Source: Paraphysoderma sedebokerense (lineage: Eukaryota > Blastocladiomycota > Physodermatomycetes > Physodermatales > Physodermataceae). From it: a stretch of DNA of 64,000 bases. This document shows, piece after piece, positions 12,194 to 24,517 of this stretch (position 1 is the first letter of the stretch; every line of letters starts with the position of its first letter). Below the pieces are notes generated by a model. The model saw only the letters and a list, made by a program, of their open reading frames with translations, did no database searches and had not been told where the DNA came from. The stretch covers positions 124,001-188,000 of the forward strand of contig JAHLJZ010000031.1 of the NCBI GenBank assembly GCA_025602915.1, in the 5' to 3' direction. The position numbers and the translations under genes were made by a program.

Positions 12194-13582
12194 ATGGGTA
12201 TGTCTGAATGAAACTTATTGACTCTCTCTGCGGACTGAGTGTCTGGCGCTTCATTACGGTCTCCAAAATTTACTCCGCCACTAACAATTTATCTCGTTCC
12301 TTACTTATAGCCGAGTCCAAAAATGATTTCATTGCTGGTGCAGTATCCGGTAGTTTAGGAGTACTCGTAGGTTCGCCGTTAGATGTAGTTAAAGTACGGT
12401 TGCAGACAGAAGGAACAGTGGGTCATTTAAGTCGTTCTCGTAACTTATTCCAGAGTATCCAAGACTTAGTGCGGCATGAGGGGGTGAGTACGGTGCTTCA
12501 TTTTTGGAAAAACTGTCATATGTAAGCTTTATTTTGATTCTGACGACCTTGGCGCCTATTTCGTTTTTCAGGTTACATCTCTATTTCGAGGAATATCTGG
12601 CCCTGTTCTATCTGTTGCTGGACTAAACTCCATATTATTCGTCACATACTCCAATGTGTTGAACCGTTTAAAACCTTACAGTTCTGTTCCATCTTCAAGT
12701 TCTTCTGCTTCTCCGCTCAGTCATGTGTGTCTGGCGGGGTTGACTTCTGGTTTTGCGTGCTTCCTAGTATCGACTCCGTCTGAACTGATCAAATGCCGAG
12801 CTCAAGTGATGAAATCACCAGTTTCGTTAAAATCACTACAATCTTACAATATAGTCAATTCGGCATCTCGTTCTTTTCACTCAGCCAGTGTTTCCTCTCC
12901 TAATCTAAATCCTGGTCGACTGAAACTGTCCTCCCTACCGCCACATTCATCGGTTGCCATTTTCTTACGAACCTTACAGCATGAAGGCATTGCTGGATTG
13001 TACCGAGGCGGGACGATAACATTCCTCAGAGAAGGTCCTGGTTATGCTGTTTACTTCGGGACTTACGAATACACGAAACGGCTATTGGCCTCCTTGCTTG
13101 AATCAAACAGATTATCTTCGCACGACAGGTTACGACCATTGAAACCCAAGACCGAATATGCATCAAATGATAAAAAGTGGGAGCGTCCCATTCAGTTATT
13201 TGCTGGTGGTGTTGCGGGAGTAGCCAGTTGGGTAAGTGTATTAAACTGTCACTTGTTCAAATCTTCCATGGATCACAATATCGTTAACATTCATAATCTC
13301 TTTTTAATTCTGGCAATTTCTATTTATTAGGCTTCGATTTATCCTCTTGATGTGATCAAAAGTCGAGTCCAGACAATACCGAGTCAGTCGGTCGAGACAC
13401 GTATCTATGCGACCAAAAATCCGCTCGCGCAGATATACTATTTATCCAGAGATATTTATATACAGGAGGGAGTTAAACCCTTTGTCAAAGGCATGAAGCC
13501 AACTCTTATTAGAGGGTTTGTGGTGAATGCTGTCACTTTTGTCACTTATGAATGGTTGATGGAGAAGTTGAAAGAATTGTAG
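12194..13582 (+). CDS. Mitochondrial carrier (SLC25) of the carnitine/ornithine-like group
   Basis: Inner-mitochondrial-membrane solute carrier of 362 residues in four exons: 12194-12197, 12311-12483, 12572-13231 and 13331-13582. The first exon holds only ATG G. Its GTATGT donor, CACTAAC branch site and phase-correct acceptor give MAESKNDFIAGAVSGS, the usual carrier start. I prefer this to the longer ORF from 12208. Three signatures are visible: GSPLDVVKVRLQ, STPSELIKCRAQ and YPLDVIKSRVQ, matching Px[DE]xx[KR]x[RK]. Repeat 2 carries an unusually long serine/proline matrix loop (about 150-190). The sequence resembles the SLC25A20/A15/A45-48 branch, but the transported substrate cannot be assigned with confidence. 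Confidence 0.88.
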
Positions 13583-13840
13583 ATACGCCTGTAATAATGC
13601 GAAATTTTGCAGAATGTACCACTTTAATACGCAGTCATAACAGAAATAATAATATTGTATCACACAAGTATGCATGACTCGACAGTGACTCGGCCCCTTT
13701 TGAAAGGAATTCAAGCATGACTCACGATTCCAACTCGGTTCAAAACGGCCCATGCGTTGCCATAGCAACCAACTTTCTCCAACCCACCCGAATATATTTA
13801 TCGTTGGAGCGTGTCTACGATAAAACCATATCCATACAAA

Positions 13841-16663
13841 ATGGCCGACGTCACGAATAAAATGGAGCAAATGAAAATTCAAGATGGCGGCGAGAAGAAG
13901 ACTCAACAACCCAAAAAAGAAAAGGTCAATAAGAAGAAAGGGAAGGATGCTGCAGCTGAAGGCGCTCATCCCCTAGAGGTAAGAACAACTTTGATTTATG
14001 ATGCATGATTGTCTGCTTGATTCTTATATTCTCATCCTATTACAGATGGCTCCTCTTCCGGATTACATTCCGTACAGAATTCAAATGTTCGAAGAACTGA
14101 AAAAGAAGTACGATTCCGATATTGCAGGTTCGTTGATACCGCTCGCTTCTCATGTTTACATCTCTTATCATCCAGTGAATGAAGTCCAGGTTGCTAAATG
14201 ATGTCCATGATATAGCCAAACCACGAGAACCCATCACCATTACACTCCCGGATGGATCCACACGTCCTGGCACGTCTTGGGAAACTTCCCCTCTTGATAT
14301 TGCCCGATCCATTTCAAAATCCCTTTCCGAGAAAGTTGTGATTGCAAAAGTGAATGGAGAACTATGGGATTTACCGAGACCATTGGAAGGATCCTGTAAA
14401 CTGGAGCTACTAGATTTTGAGCATGATGATGGCCGTTTTGTATTTTGGCATTCGTCCGCCCATATCTTGGGCGAAGCTTGCGAACGTCATTATGGTTGCC
14501 ACCTTTGTATCGGTCCTCCAGTTGACGACGGGTTTTATTACGAGATGAGTATGACAAGTGAGCGTTCCGTAACGCCGTCGGATTACGATTCGTTAGAAAA
14601 GCTTGCAACTAAAATTGTGGGTGAAAAGCAACCTTTCGAACGCCTGGTCATGACCAAGGAACAGTTAAAAGAAATGTTCAAGCATAATCCGTTTAAAGTG
14701 TGGTTGATAGAAAACAAAATTCCTGATGGCGGCTCATCCACGGTTTATCGATGTGGTCCATTGATTGATTTATGTAGGGGACCTCACGTTCCCAACACGG
14801 GTAAGGTGAAAGCTTTTTCTGTAATGAAGGTGCGTTTTTTCATTGTCAGTGAATTCAGTAGGTGACTAGAGTCTCAATCGTCTCTTTATTTTTTAGAGCT
14901 CAGCGTCATACTGGCTTGGTGATTCCAAGAATGAATCCCTGCAGCGTGTATACGGTGTTTCTTTCCCCGATAAAAAGCAAATGACTGAGCACAAACATTT
15001 CCTCGCTGAAGCCGCTAAGCGTGATCATCGCAAAATTGGCAAAGTAAATATTTCATGAAAGTTATTTGATCCGTACAGGAACTAACTCCCTCATCATTTA
15101 GGAGCAAGAACTGTTCTTCTTCCACGAATTATCCCCCGGTTCATGCTTCTTCCTTCCTCATGGTACCAGAATATATAATGAACTTGTCAACCTTCAGAAG
15201 GTACCACAAAAATTCCATTCTTTCGTTTGCAACCGTTCTTTAATATTTCACTGTATCTTTTCAGTCTGAATATCGAAAACGTGGATTCGAAGAAGTCGTT
15301 ACTCCCAATGTCTACAATGTCAAACTTTGGGAAACATCTGGTCATTGGCAGAAATATCGCGAGAACATGTTCTGCTTTGAAGTCGAGAAGGAGCAGTTCG
15401 CTCTCAAACCGATGAACTGTCCCGGACATTGTGTCATGTTCGGTCATCGCGTCCGAAGTTATACTGAGCTTCCCATTCGATTTGCCGACTTCGGTGTTCT
15501 ACATCGTAACGAATATAGCGGTGCATTGACTGGTTTGACAAGAGTGAGAAGATTCCAGCAGGATGATGCTCACATTTTCTGTACTCTCGATCAGGTATAC
15601 CTATTTCTTTTGCTGTCACAAGCGTTTTCAACAGTATGCTGAACTGGACTTTTTAAAAAGATTGAGTCAGAAATGACGTCTTGCCTTGACTTCCTTCAAC
15701 ACATCTACGGTATTTTTGGATTCACGTTTTCACTCCGTCTCTCAACGCGCCCGGAAAATTTCCTCGGAAAGGTGGAAACTTGGGATGAAGCCGAAAAGAG
15801 ATTAGAGAAATCTCTGAACAAATTTGGTTACCCTTGGGAACTCAACCCCGGTGATGGAGCTTTCTACGGCCCTAAGGTATGGATTTACTGACGTAAGATT
15901 TCCTGTAAAGACTTTGGCTGACATGGCGTTATTATATTCTAGATCGATATTACCATCAAAGATGCACTTAGACGACCACATCAATGTGCCACTATTCAGC
16001 TGGACTTCCAGTTACCCGAACGATTCAATCTCTCCTACCGTACTGCAGAATCCGGTGACCATGAAAAAGAATGGAAACGTCCCGTCATTATCCATCGTGC
16101 TATCCTTGGTTCTGTTGAACGAATGATAGCTATTTTGACCGAAAATTTTGCTGGTAAATGGTTTGTATTGATGTCGATACCTGTTTCTTCCCGCCTTTTG
16201 AACCGTCTGACCGGATACCCATTTCTTGTCCTCGTGTAGGCCGTTCTGGCTCTCTCCCCGTCAGGCTATCGTTGTTCCAGTGTCGCACACCTTCGACGGG
16301 TATGCCAAGAAAGTACAAGAAACATTGCACCAAGCAGGATTTTACGCTGAAGCCGATCTATCTGACGTCACATTGAACAAGAAAATCCGTAACGCTGAAA
16401 TTGCTCACTGGAATTTTATTTTAGGTAATTTGACGTGACCCTTCATTTCACCATTAGCTCTCCAATGATAACTTATATTTAACTCTACCTTCTTTTTACT
16501 CTTAGTCGTCGGCGGCGAAGAAGAGAACTCCGAATCGGTTAATGTCCGTAACAGAGACGATGTTGGAACAAAATCTAAAGGCGAAATGATGCCATTGAAA
16601 GATCTCGTCTCTAAATTGTCAGATTTAAAAGAAAGTAAAAGATTGGCCAACCAGTTTAAATAA
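13841..16663 (+). CDS. THS1: Threonyl-tRNA synthetase, cytosolic
   Basis: Class II aminoacyl-tRNA synthetase charging tRNA-Thr. Ten exons with closing phases give 730 residues (yeast about 734). Order: Lys-rich N-terminal extension (1-46), TGS domain (ITITLPDG, about 80-140), editing domain with the HxxxH zinc site ([10 protein letters not shown]) and the distal C-x-x-x-H (LCRGPH), catalytic core with [30 protein letters not shown] and [12 protein letters not shown], and the anticodon-binding domain ([12 protein letters not shown] to the end). A short intron (14108-14189) with a GTACGA donor joins FEELKKK to LLNDVHD. An upstream in-frame GTG at 13811 would add ten residues; the ATG at 13841 is preferred. 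No mitochondrial presequence is evident in the main model. Confidence 0.96.
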
Positions 16664-17026
16664 ATTGTGCTGGATGAAGGGACAGTGGAATCTATCAACA
16701 GATCTGATATTTTGCAGCAAATGTCTGAATTCAAGAACTTCCGTAGATTTGGAATGTTGGAGCATTCAATGTGTTGAGTGTACCCGAACTATTAATAAAC
16801 CTATATAGAGAATTGTTGGATGTGCATTAATACTGGCGCAAATGTCTGCTTAACTGTTAACGCAGTTTTATTGTCAATGAGACACAAATATTCATAACTA
16901 GCGTACATAGAAATCAAAGCTATTCTGATCACTGAAAAGTCAATTTAGATTGCCTTTTTCAACTTCTGTTTCCGGCGATAGAGTGATATTGAAACGGAAA
17001 TTACTACCGCTACAGACGAAATAAAC
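16664..17026. other. Convergent intergenic region
   Basis: About 360 AT-rich nt between the 3' ends of THS1 (+) and the next gene (-). It presumably holds both polyadenylation regions. No gene is seen. Confidence 0.5.
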
Positions 17027-19309
17027 TTATGTGAGCAGCTCTAAATCATGAAGTAGATCTGTTTCTTCTTCGTCACTGAATAGAATCATTTCGTCTACAA
17101 TTTCGTTATGTACGGATGCATCTAAACCTAAGTCACTGCTGATATTCGACTTTGTCGGGGTTTCAATCTGCCATGTACTTTGAGAATGATCTTGCGAATT
17201 CGAATTTTGGCTACAGCCAATCGAAGAATGGCAAGTAGAATTAGGAGTAAGCTGTTGTGATGGAGCAAGGTAGGATAAATCTTGGCCGGTTTGGAGGGGT
17301 GAAATGTGCTGAATTGACGTCGACCTTGTCGGTTCATGTTCAGGCTGTGATTCGGGATTGTGTTGTGAATCGAAGGAAGTCAATGTAAGTGTCTGAGGAA
17401 GATTATCCAATGATCGGTTGTCGTTTATACAAGAAGTGTCATCGTTGCGATCTGTCTTGGCTGAACTTGAAAGTGCATTATTGGAAGAATCCATTGAAAT
17501 AGACAGCTCAGAAGTGGAGGACGACGTAGATACTAATTCATCATATCTTGTAAACAGTTTTGCAAGTTTGATTGCATGTTCGGACAACTGCACTTCATCC
17601 TCTTTCTTTCTCTTTAGCGATGGATTCTTACTAGCTGTGTCATGAGTGGTAGCATCTCTGAAAGCTTCTTCGGATGTTTCATTTTGATGTCTCAAGACAG
17701 GTTGAGTAAAGTTAAATTCAGCGAATATATCATTTGAATCGTCAATCTCTTGGCCCAAGAAAAAATCATCGAAAAATGGATCGATGTCAGATTCGACATT
17801 TAAAGGTGCCGATATAACTTGAAAGGATTCCGTGCCCGAGGAAGTGGAAGGGATGATATCCTGTTGTATTAAGTATAAGGGTAATAATACTTCCAAGGTG
17901 GAAATTTGGTTGGGAGAGTTGGAGAAACTTACGTCGACCGATAATGTCGGCTTGACGTGTCTATAATCGCGGGAAAGCATATAGAATATTGAGTTCAAGA
18001 TATCTTGGGCGGACTCGCCACTCGGAGGACACAATCTGGGTGAATCAAATTCGACGTTGTTAAGTTCGAAAGGCAGGTCTAAATGACTTTCATCTGAGGT
18101 GATGTAAGTAGATTTAAGTTTTTGTTGCAACGCCTGGTTTAAGTGAGAAGTTGAAATCAACTTTCAATTTTGCGAGTACAAGGAAGACGAAAAACATTAA
18201 GGGATCAAACATCAATAGAATCTTCATAAGATCTTCGGTGCTTATCTATTTTTGACCGTGATAGTATCGAATGGATGGAATCTGAAATCGATGGAGTCCA
18301 TTGTGATTTGTTTCGGATATCCTTTAGGTACAGACGAATTGGTTCGTTGTAATTCATGCGAAGAGAAGCTTACTATCGCAGAAATATAAAAACCTGGATA
18401 TGCTCCACACTAAAGACTTTTGGGAAGATGAATTTCAGAGTTCTTAACAATGTTTGTAAACCAAGGTTCAACGCTATACATTCACACATCGCATCCGAAA
18501 TGGAACCTGTCTTTAATCTAACTTTGAGTTCATTCAGATGTATTTCTTGGTTAAGGATTTTGAAACAATTAAGATGCTTGTTAATAACAACGGCAAAGGA
18601 TATCGTGGCACTTCATGTCAAACGATAAAGTGATCATTTCAAGAACACCGTTATTTCGAGTATTTTGGTGTCTGGCCAGCAATTGATTCAGTGAGGACGG
18701 CTGAATGTGAAACTCTTTAACAGATAGTTAATAAGTACAATTTTAATTCGTTACCTGAACTGGTAGGTATTCTTACTTACGAAGGAAAGAATCTTCTGCT
18801 GTTGCTATTTTGTCAACGCGGGTTTGACAGAATCCACACTTGGCAAGTGACTGTCGCAATTTGTTAGGTACAAGGATCTGTACCTAATTGCTCCATCATA
18901 CAAAACAACGAACCTTTAGGAACACTTCTAGAACTTTTCGTAAACATAAGACTTTGTCAACGTTGAGGTTAATGCTTTCTTTATTGATGGTAAAGGTTAT
19001 TTTCAGAACGACGCCAGAGCTGTTTGGCACCACATCGTATTTCTGCAATTCGTTCTTAATGTCATGAGACGGTTCAGAAGTCGGAATCTGAAAAGGATAA
19101 GATGTTTTAGACCGCATGGATACTAACAGCTGTCTAAAATTGATATAGTGAGGGGCAATGCTGGCTGAATCAGTGAGAGCATTCTGAAGGTAGTGTGAAA
19201 GCAAAGGAATGACGTGGGACGGCAGAACGGCAAAAGAGTCGGCATTGCAGTGGATGTAGCAGGGATCTGTTTGCGTCTCGACCTCCACAGTGGGAGGATT
19301 GAGCAGCAT
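17027..19309 (-). CDS. Unidentified multi-exon protein with CxxC segment and acidic C terminus
   Basis: I do not recognise this protein. Coding pieces on the minus strand are: 19309-18914 (from MLLNPPTVEVETQTDP to VLEVFLK); 18850-18781 (SLAKCGFCQTRVDKIATAED); an exon starting at 18714 (FHIQPSSLNQLLARHQNTRN); about 18590-18394 (a leucine-rich helical block with LNLGLQTLLRTLKFIFPKVF); about 18332-18235; and a long last exon from about 18160 to 17027. The last exon is Ser/Thr/Gln-rich and ends in EEETDLLHDLELLT. The first three junctions keep phase. The junction near 18620 does not close in my reading, so an intron there is unresolved. The long last exon also contains a basic KRKKEDE stretch that could be a nuclear signal. 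The Ser-rich acidic tail suggests a nuclear regulatory protein (inference). Confidence 0.55.
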
Positions 19310-19682
19310 TACGGAGGATGTCAATCGATGCAAATGATGAGGAATTCGGATGTATTCAATGTTGCCGAGCGCCAATGGAGGAACGAAAGAGGAACGCGGC
19401 AGCTGTGTATGCAAATAATGTGGCTATCAATGGACATACACAAGACAGCGCAATACACACAATCGCTACAATCAATGATTGAGAATGATTGCATACTATG
19501 CGTATGAATATATGTTAAGAACTCCCTCTTTACATAAGATAATCCATGCGCGGGTCCAACTGCCCATCACTGCAAATAATTCGAGGAACGGGCGACTGGG
19601 CCCAAAAAGCCGAAGGAAAACAACACTTTCCGCATCTATGACTTTGTGAACTCCACCGTATTTGAATTGTAAAGAACACCAA
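19310..19682. promoter_or_regulatory. Divergent promoter region
   Basis: About 370 nt between the unidentified gene (-) and the E4-E2 fusion gene (+). No TATA or known motif is convincing. An open reading frame continues upstream of 19309 to about 19414 without an ATG, so the minus gene may have an earlier first exon. Confidence 0.35.
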
Positions 19683-22600
19683 ATGTGGATGATTGTTGTT
19701 GCGGGATTATTACTTCTGGGTCTCTCTGTTATCGTTAGAAGCAGGAAGCGAGCCAGGGAATCCGAGTCTTCGACAATTTCTCCGGAAGAAGTACGTACAT
19801 TTATCGATTGAAGGACTGGAAAGCAAATTATCTATCATTTACTTCAACTGCTATCCGTTTTAGATTCGTCAAAAGCGTCTCAAACGGCTTCCTTCAGGAA
19901 TCAACAACGAGACTTCCGTCACAGAAAAAAAATCCAGCGGTCACGAAAACCCGTTCCTGAAATTGCAAAAATCATCCAGCAGCAATTCCATAAACAACCC
20001 CCAAAGCTCACCAACAAGTAAGCGAGGGCACCCTAAAAGCAATGACATCCCAAATCCTGAGTCCACCCCCAGTGTCGTCGTCGAAAAAGGTAAAGCCTCG
20101 GCTGTAGTATCAAAACAGGAGGAAGTAAGTTAGAATTAAATGACAATCCATTGGAAAATACTGTACTAAAGATTTACCTCCTTCGACAGCTTAGGCAAAG
20201 AGCTACTTCCAAGCTCGGTTCAACTTCACAAAATGTATCAATGAATGATTTAAATCCCTTCTCAAAGTTGAAATCGCAGGCTCCCCCCACCAAAGTATTG
20301 CCCGGGTCTGCCTCTAATCGTTCATCTCAACTTTCGGGGAAGTCTCGGACAACGTTAAACAATGAGGCAAAATCTGGTACGACATCAGAAATCTTGCCTA
20401 CTAACTCCCTACTGCTGGCGCAGATCTTTGAGAAACCAGAAGAATTCATCAGAACCAAAGTAACAGGAGTCAACACCCAAAATCTAAATGATCACTCAGT
20501 GTGCCAAAATATCATCAAAATTTGTCTTGTGACCGATTTTGGATTGTTGCTCGTTCCGTACATTCTGGGTTGTTTGGATAGATGCAATGTGGAACCTTTG
20601 ACGGCGGCAATGACACACAGGTTGCTTGAAATTCTCGGCAAGAAGCAGGTAGTGTGTACCCATAATGATAGAAGAATCTGGCATGGGCACTAATTACTTT
20701 ATTCTCGCACCACAGAAAACGGTTGATTTGTGGTCAGAGTCGCACAATGACGATTGTCTTGACTTTATAAATGCCATCGAACAAGGCGGCAACAGTACCA
20801 AAAGTTTGCTTCATTTTCAAAACTCGTTAAAATCGGCCGCTAGTGACTTGGTGACTTCCGCTACGGACAATTTACTCCGAGCTGGACTCCAACGTTGTAA
20901 AAAATTGACGATTCACGACGCTATAACAACGAACAGTGTTATTAACGGCATTCGCTCGCTGCTTCAATTGTCAAATCAATTTTCCGTTACCCTCAGTGCT
21001 ATTCTCAAGGAGGAAGCGAAATTCGCTCAAACTTGCTTAGGCCGAGATTTTGAATCCATGTCCGTTCTTAGCCCTTTTACACACGTTTGTATTTTAGCAA
21101 TGTCCAAAGCCGATAAAGATTTGTTTTTCGAAATTCCGAATTACCCGGCATGTACCCAATCTGACATATCACAAAAAATGTATTCTATCCGTACGTCAAC
21201 AGATACAGCCATCGAAGCCTTACATTCCATTCTTCTGGCTTGTATTCGATATGGAGATAAAGAGAACGTGTTGGCATGGTTGGCTGCTGTTATCCGTATG
21301 TGCGAAAGTCGACTTGGAATGAATTTCAAAATGATAAATCCACTTCAACCGACACGAGATGAGAACGTGTCTGCTTCTTTCGCCATGGGAATAGTGTCTA
21401 CTTTGTTAACATTCTGTGTTCCCTTTATGGGGAAAGACCCTGAAATTATTGACATTGAATACTTGCATCACCGATATCGAGTCGATAATACGTTAGAGAT
21501 GGTTTTAAGCCAAGGTAGAGTCTTCTTGTTTCCGTGACGACGATTATTCAATTAGTAAACATGAATACTGCAGGTACAGTTGCTGGCTCTGATAAGAACG
21601 GTGAAGTGGACGACACTAGCGAGCTTTTCCGCACTCCCGCCACGCTCGCCGGCAAATTTAACTTTTCAACGGAAATGTTTTTTCTTACCGCTAGAGCCAT
21701 CCACGTAGGATTATTGCCTATTATCCACGAATACCATGCTCAAATGCAATTTTACAGCCGTTATGTGTCATCAGCCGCTGGCAACGACATGCTGTCTGCA
21801 AACCTTCCTCTTATACAGAAAGAGCAACGCGTCGCTTTCGATATTTACCACACGGCCCTAGGATCGCCTGAACTCATAAAGCAAATGACAATGCATATCG
21901 CATTCACTCGAAAATGGCTAAGTCGCATGTTAAAAACCAATTCTCCGGAACTCAAGCGCATTCCAGAATATATGATACTCGACATTGCAATTTGGGTTAT
22001 AACGGTTACAGAGTTAGAAGGTACTATGTCTTCCTCGATTGAAAACATCTGGAGTGAGTTTTTGGAATTTGGAATGATGTGCTTGGAGGTATTTTTGCTT
22101 TTTTAAACTTTACCGTGTTAAACCCAGTCCACCGACATCGTACTTTAATCTTGTTTTAGCATCGCGATAAATTTCAGCGAATTTTCGTCCCTGCCGCCAT
22201 CATTCGATCTATTGAATATGTTCTTGAAAGTCACGAGCGCCAAACCCAAACCCGTAACAATTCTGCCCTATTGCGTAGCGATTCATGGGGAAGCATGTCA
22301 TCGTCTTCCCTCGAATCAACTTTTTTCTCTCATCCATCTACATCTTCTAAAGTCCCTTCCGCCATCTTTGACATTTACGGCAAGATTGATGCAATCGTCG
22401 GACTTGACGTTGATAAACCAGAATACGATTTATTCAATGAGACGTCTATTCGCATTTCAGTTGTCAAGGCGTTGCTAAAGTTACTTGGAGTTCCGAGACT
22501 ATATACAATCTTTGAATCCATCGCCCAAACTTCAAGTTATGGTGATTTCGCCAAGAAAATGTGCCAAAATTTACTATTTTGCTTGGAAGACGGATTGCTA

Positions 22601-24273
22601 AGAATCAGTAACGCAAGACAAATGGAGTTGACGTTGACGGATAATAATGGAGACTCAATGGAGAAGCAGCAGTTTTTAAGGATGGAAAGAAATGCCGCTA
22701 GGGGTCAAATGCAACTGGTAAGACCTTGCTTTTTAGTTTATTCTCACGTTTAGACTGGTTTTAACATCCTGTCTGACGCTTAGACACGTCTCTTGCTCGA
22801 TGTAGTATTGAGATTAACCGCTTCGAACGAGCTCAGCCATGGTTTTGTAGCAACACCAACACATTGCAGTACCCATGCTTCCGTTTTCATTCGTTTTCTC
22901 AATCTCTTGTGTGGACCTAAGCGAAAAATGTACAAAATATCTAACATGGAAGAAATTGGTTTCCAGCCACTCACCGTTGTCGGAAAAAGTTGTCAAATTC
23001 TGGTTCGATTGGCAGTTGAACGGGACTTTTTGGTCGCCTTGACTCAAGATTTGGATTGGGATATGAGTGTAATGAATGAAGTGATCAGCCTGTTAAACAA
23101 GTCGAATGAGCTGGACTCCCAAGTAATTGCTAGTTTTAGTAATGTGGCGCGCAAAGGTTTATTTGTTACCCAACGGATTCAGATTGGAATTTGTTATTGA
23201 CTTCCTTTACCATTAGTGGCATCACTTCGACAAGCAAGCATTCCTAATACGGGGGCAATCACAAAACGCTTATCATTGCCACAAATTGCGATTGATGACC
23301 CTGCTATTGTCGCAAAATATTTAAAATTATTTGAAGACTTTTCTCAAGTGGATAGCACGTCCTTTCTGGTTTCTGAATCTAGTACTAATGTTTACGCTCA
23401 TGCTTGTCACAACGTCATTGAATCCGAGGTTGACCCATTGGCGCCAAAACATCGTAAACTGATGAAAGAACTTCAATCTCTTCAATCTGCTAACGGGTTA
23501 CCACTTCACCCGTCTTCTTCCATTTTTATTCGACACGACGACGAACGAACAGATGTTTTAAGAGCCATGATTACAGGGCCAGAAGGAACTCCATATTTCG
23601 GCGGCTGCTATTTCTTTGACATATACATCCCGCCCACCTACCCTGCTGTTCCTCCCGTGGTGAAATTCATTACAACAGCGAATGGTACTGTTAGGTTTAA
23701 CCCTAATCTATACAATGACGGTAAAGTTTGCTTGAGTTTACTTGGAACTTGGCACGGCGGTAGCCAAAGTGAAAAATGGGATCCCAATAAGAGTTCCATT
23801 TATCAGGTATGAAATTTAAGTTCCAATTGATATTATTTAGTAGTTAGTATTTACCATGTCTTTGCTCTTTTGAATTACAGATTCTTGTGTCGATTCAAGC
23901 CTTGATTCTGATACCCAACCCCCTACAGAATGAGCCGGGTTACGAATCGTTCTCCGCGACACCAGAAGGTATCAGTAAATCAAAATCTTACAATTCGACC
24001 ATTGCTTTCTCGAATATCCGCTCCGCCATTCTTGGGAACTTGGTGAACGCTCCGGCCGGATTTCAAGATTTAGTTAAAAAGCATGTAGCGATGGTTGGAC
24101 CGTGGATTGTGAAACAGGCGGAAAAGTGGAAAGAAGAATGGGTCGAAGGAGAGTCTGATTCTCAGAAATGGAAGAATCTAATTGCAGAGTTGACTGAGGC
24201 GGTCGTTAGGCTGCGAGAGGAGAGCGGGTTCAGAGACGATGAAACACAAATGGATACCAGCGTTGGAAGTTAA
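19683..24273 (+). CDS. Membrane-anchored UFD2/UBE4-type E4 core fused to a BIRC6-class E2 (UBC) domain
   Basis: Nine exons (19683-19790, 19864-20124, 20190-20648, 20716-21514, 21574-22088, 22160-22717, 22784-23156, 23217-23806, 23881-24273) give 1351 residues, with all phases closing. Residues 3-18 form one hydrophobic helix (IVVAGLLLLGLSVIV) followed by RSRKRAR, a membrane anchor. Across the first splice comes PEEIRQKRLKRL (about 35-45), matching the N-terminal EIRRRRLARL of UBE4/UFD2, the p97-binding motif of UBE4B. A disordered linker leads to the UFD2 core (about 150-1020). Its late landmarks are clear: NETSIRISVVKALLK, LLCGPKRKMYKISNMEEIGF and the RDFLVALTQDLDWD region. Normal UFD2 proteins then have a U-box. 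Here a helix (HRKLMKELQSL) and a full UBC fold follow, with FNPNLYNDGKVCLSLLGTWH and catalytic Cys1196. The UBC part is of the BIRC6/UBE2O class. No U-box is found. Expected role: ubiquitin-chain extension on p97-linked substrates (inference). Confidence 0.9.
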
Positions 24274-24517
24274 TCAGACATATAAGCAAAGCTAGCCTCA
24301 ATATATTATGTAATTTATGTGACATATGCAACATCCCTCTAGATGTTCTTCCCTCAACCAACCCGAGTGATGCGCCGCGAACAAAAATTCTGCCCCAGCA
24401 GACTTGGACTCGTTCCTTCACAAACTTTCATTCCCCATCTCTACTATTTGCATCATTGACCTTTTCCACATCGACAACAATTAAACACTTGACAATATAT
24501 ACACAGAATATACCCAA

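Noticed and set aside
12208-12310. Longer N terminus of the mitochondrial carrier from the ATG at 12208
   Set aside because: The upstream ATG at 12194 with GTATGT donor, CACTAAC branch and phase-correct acceptor gives the usual carrier start.
13442-13969. 175-codon ORF on the minus strand opposite the carrier/THS1 junction
   Set aside because: It overlaps coding exons of two well-supported genes and has no recognisable product; antisense shadow.
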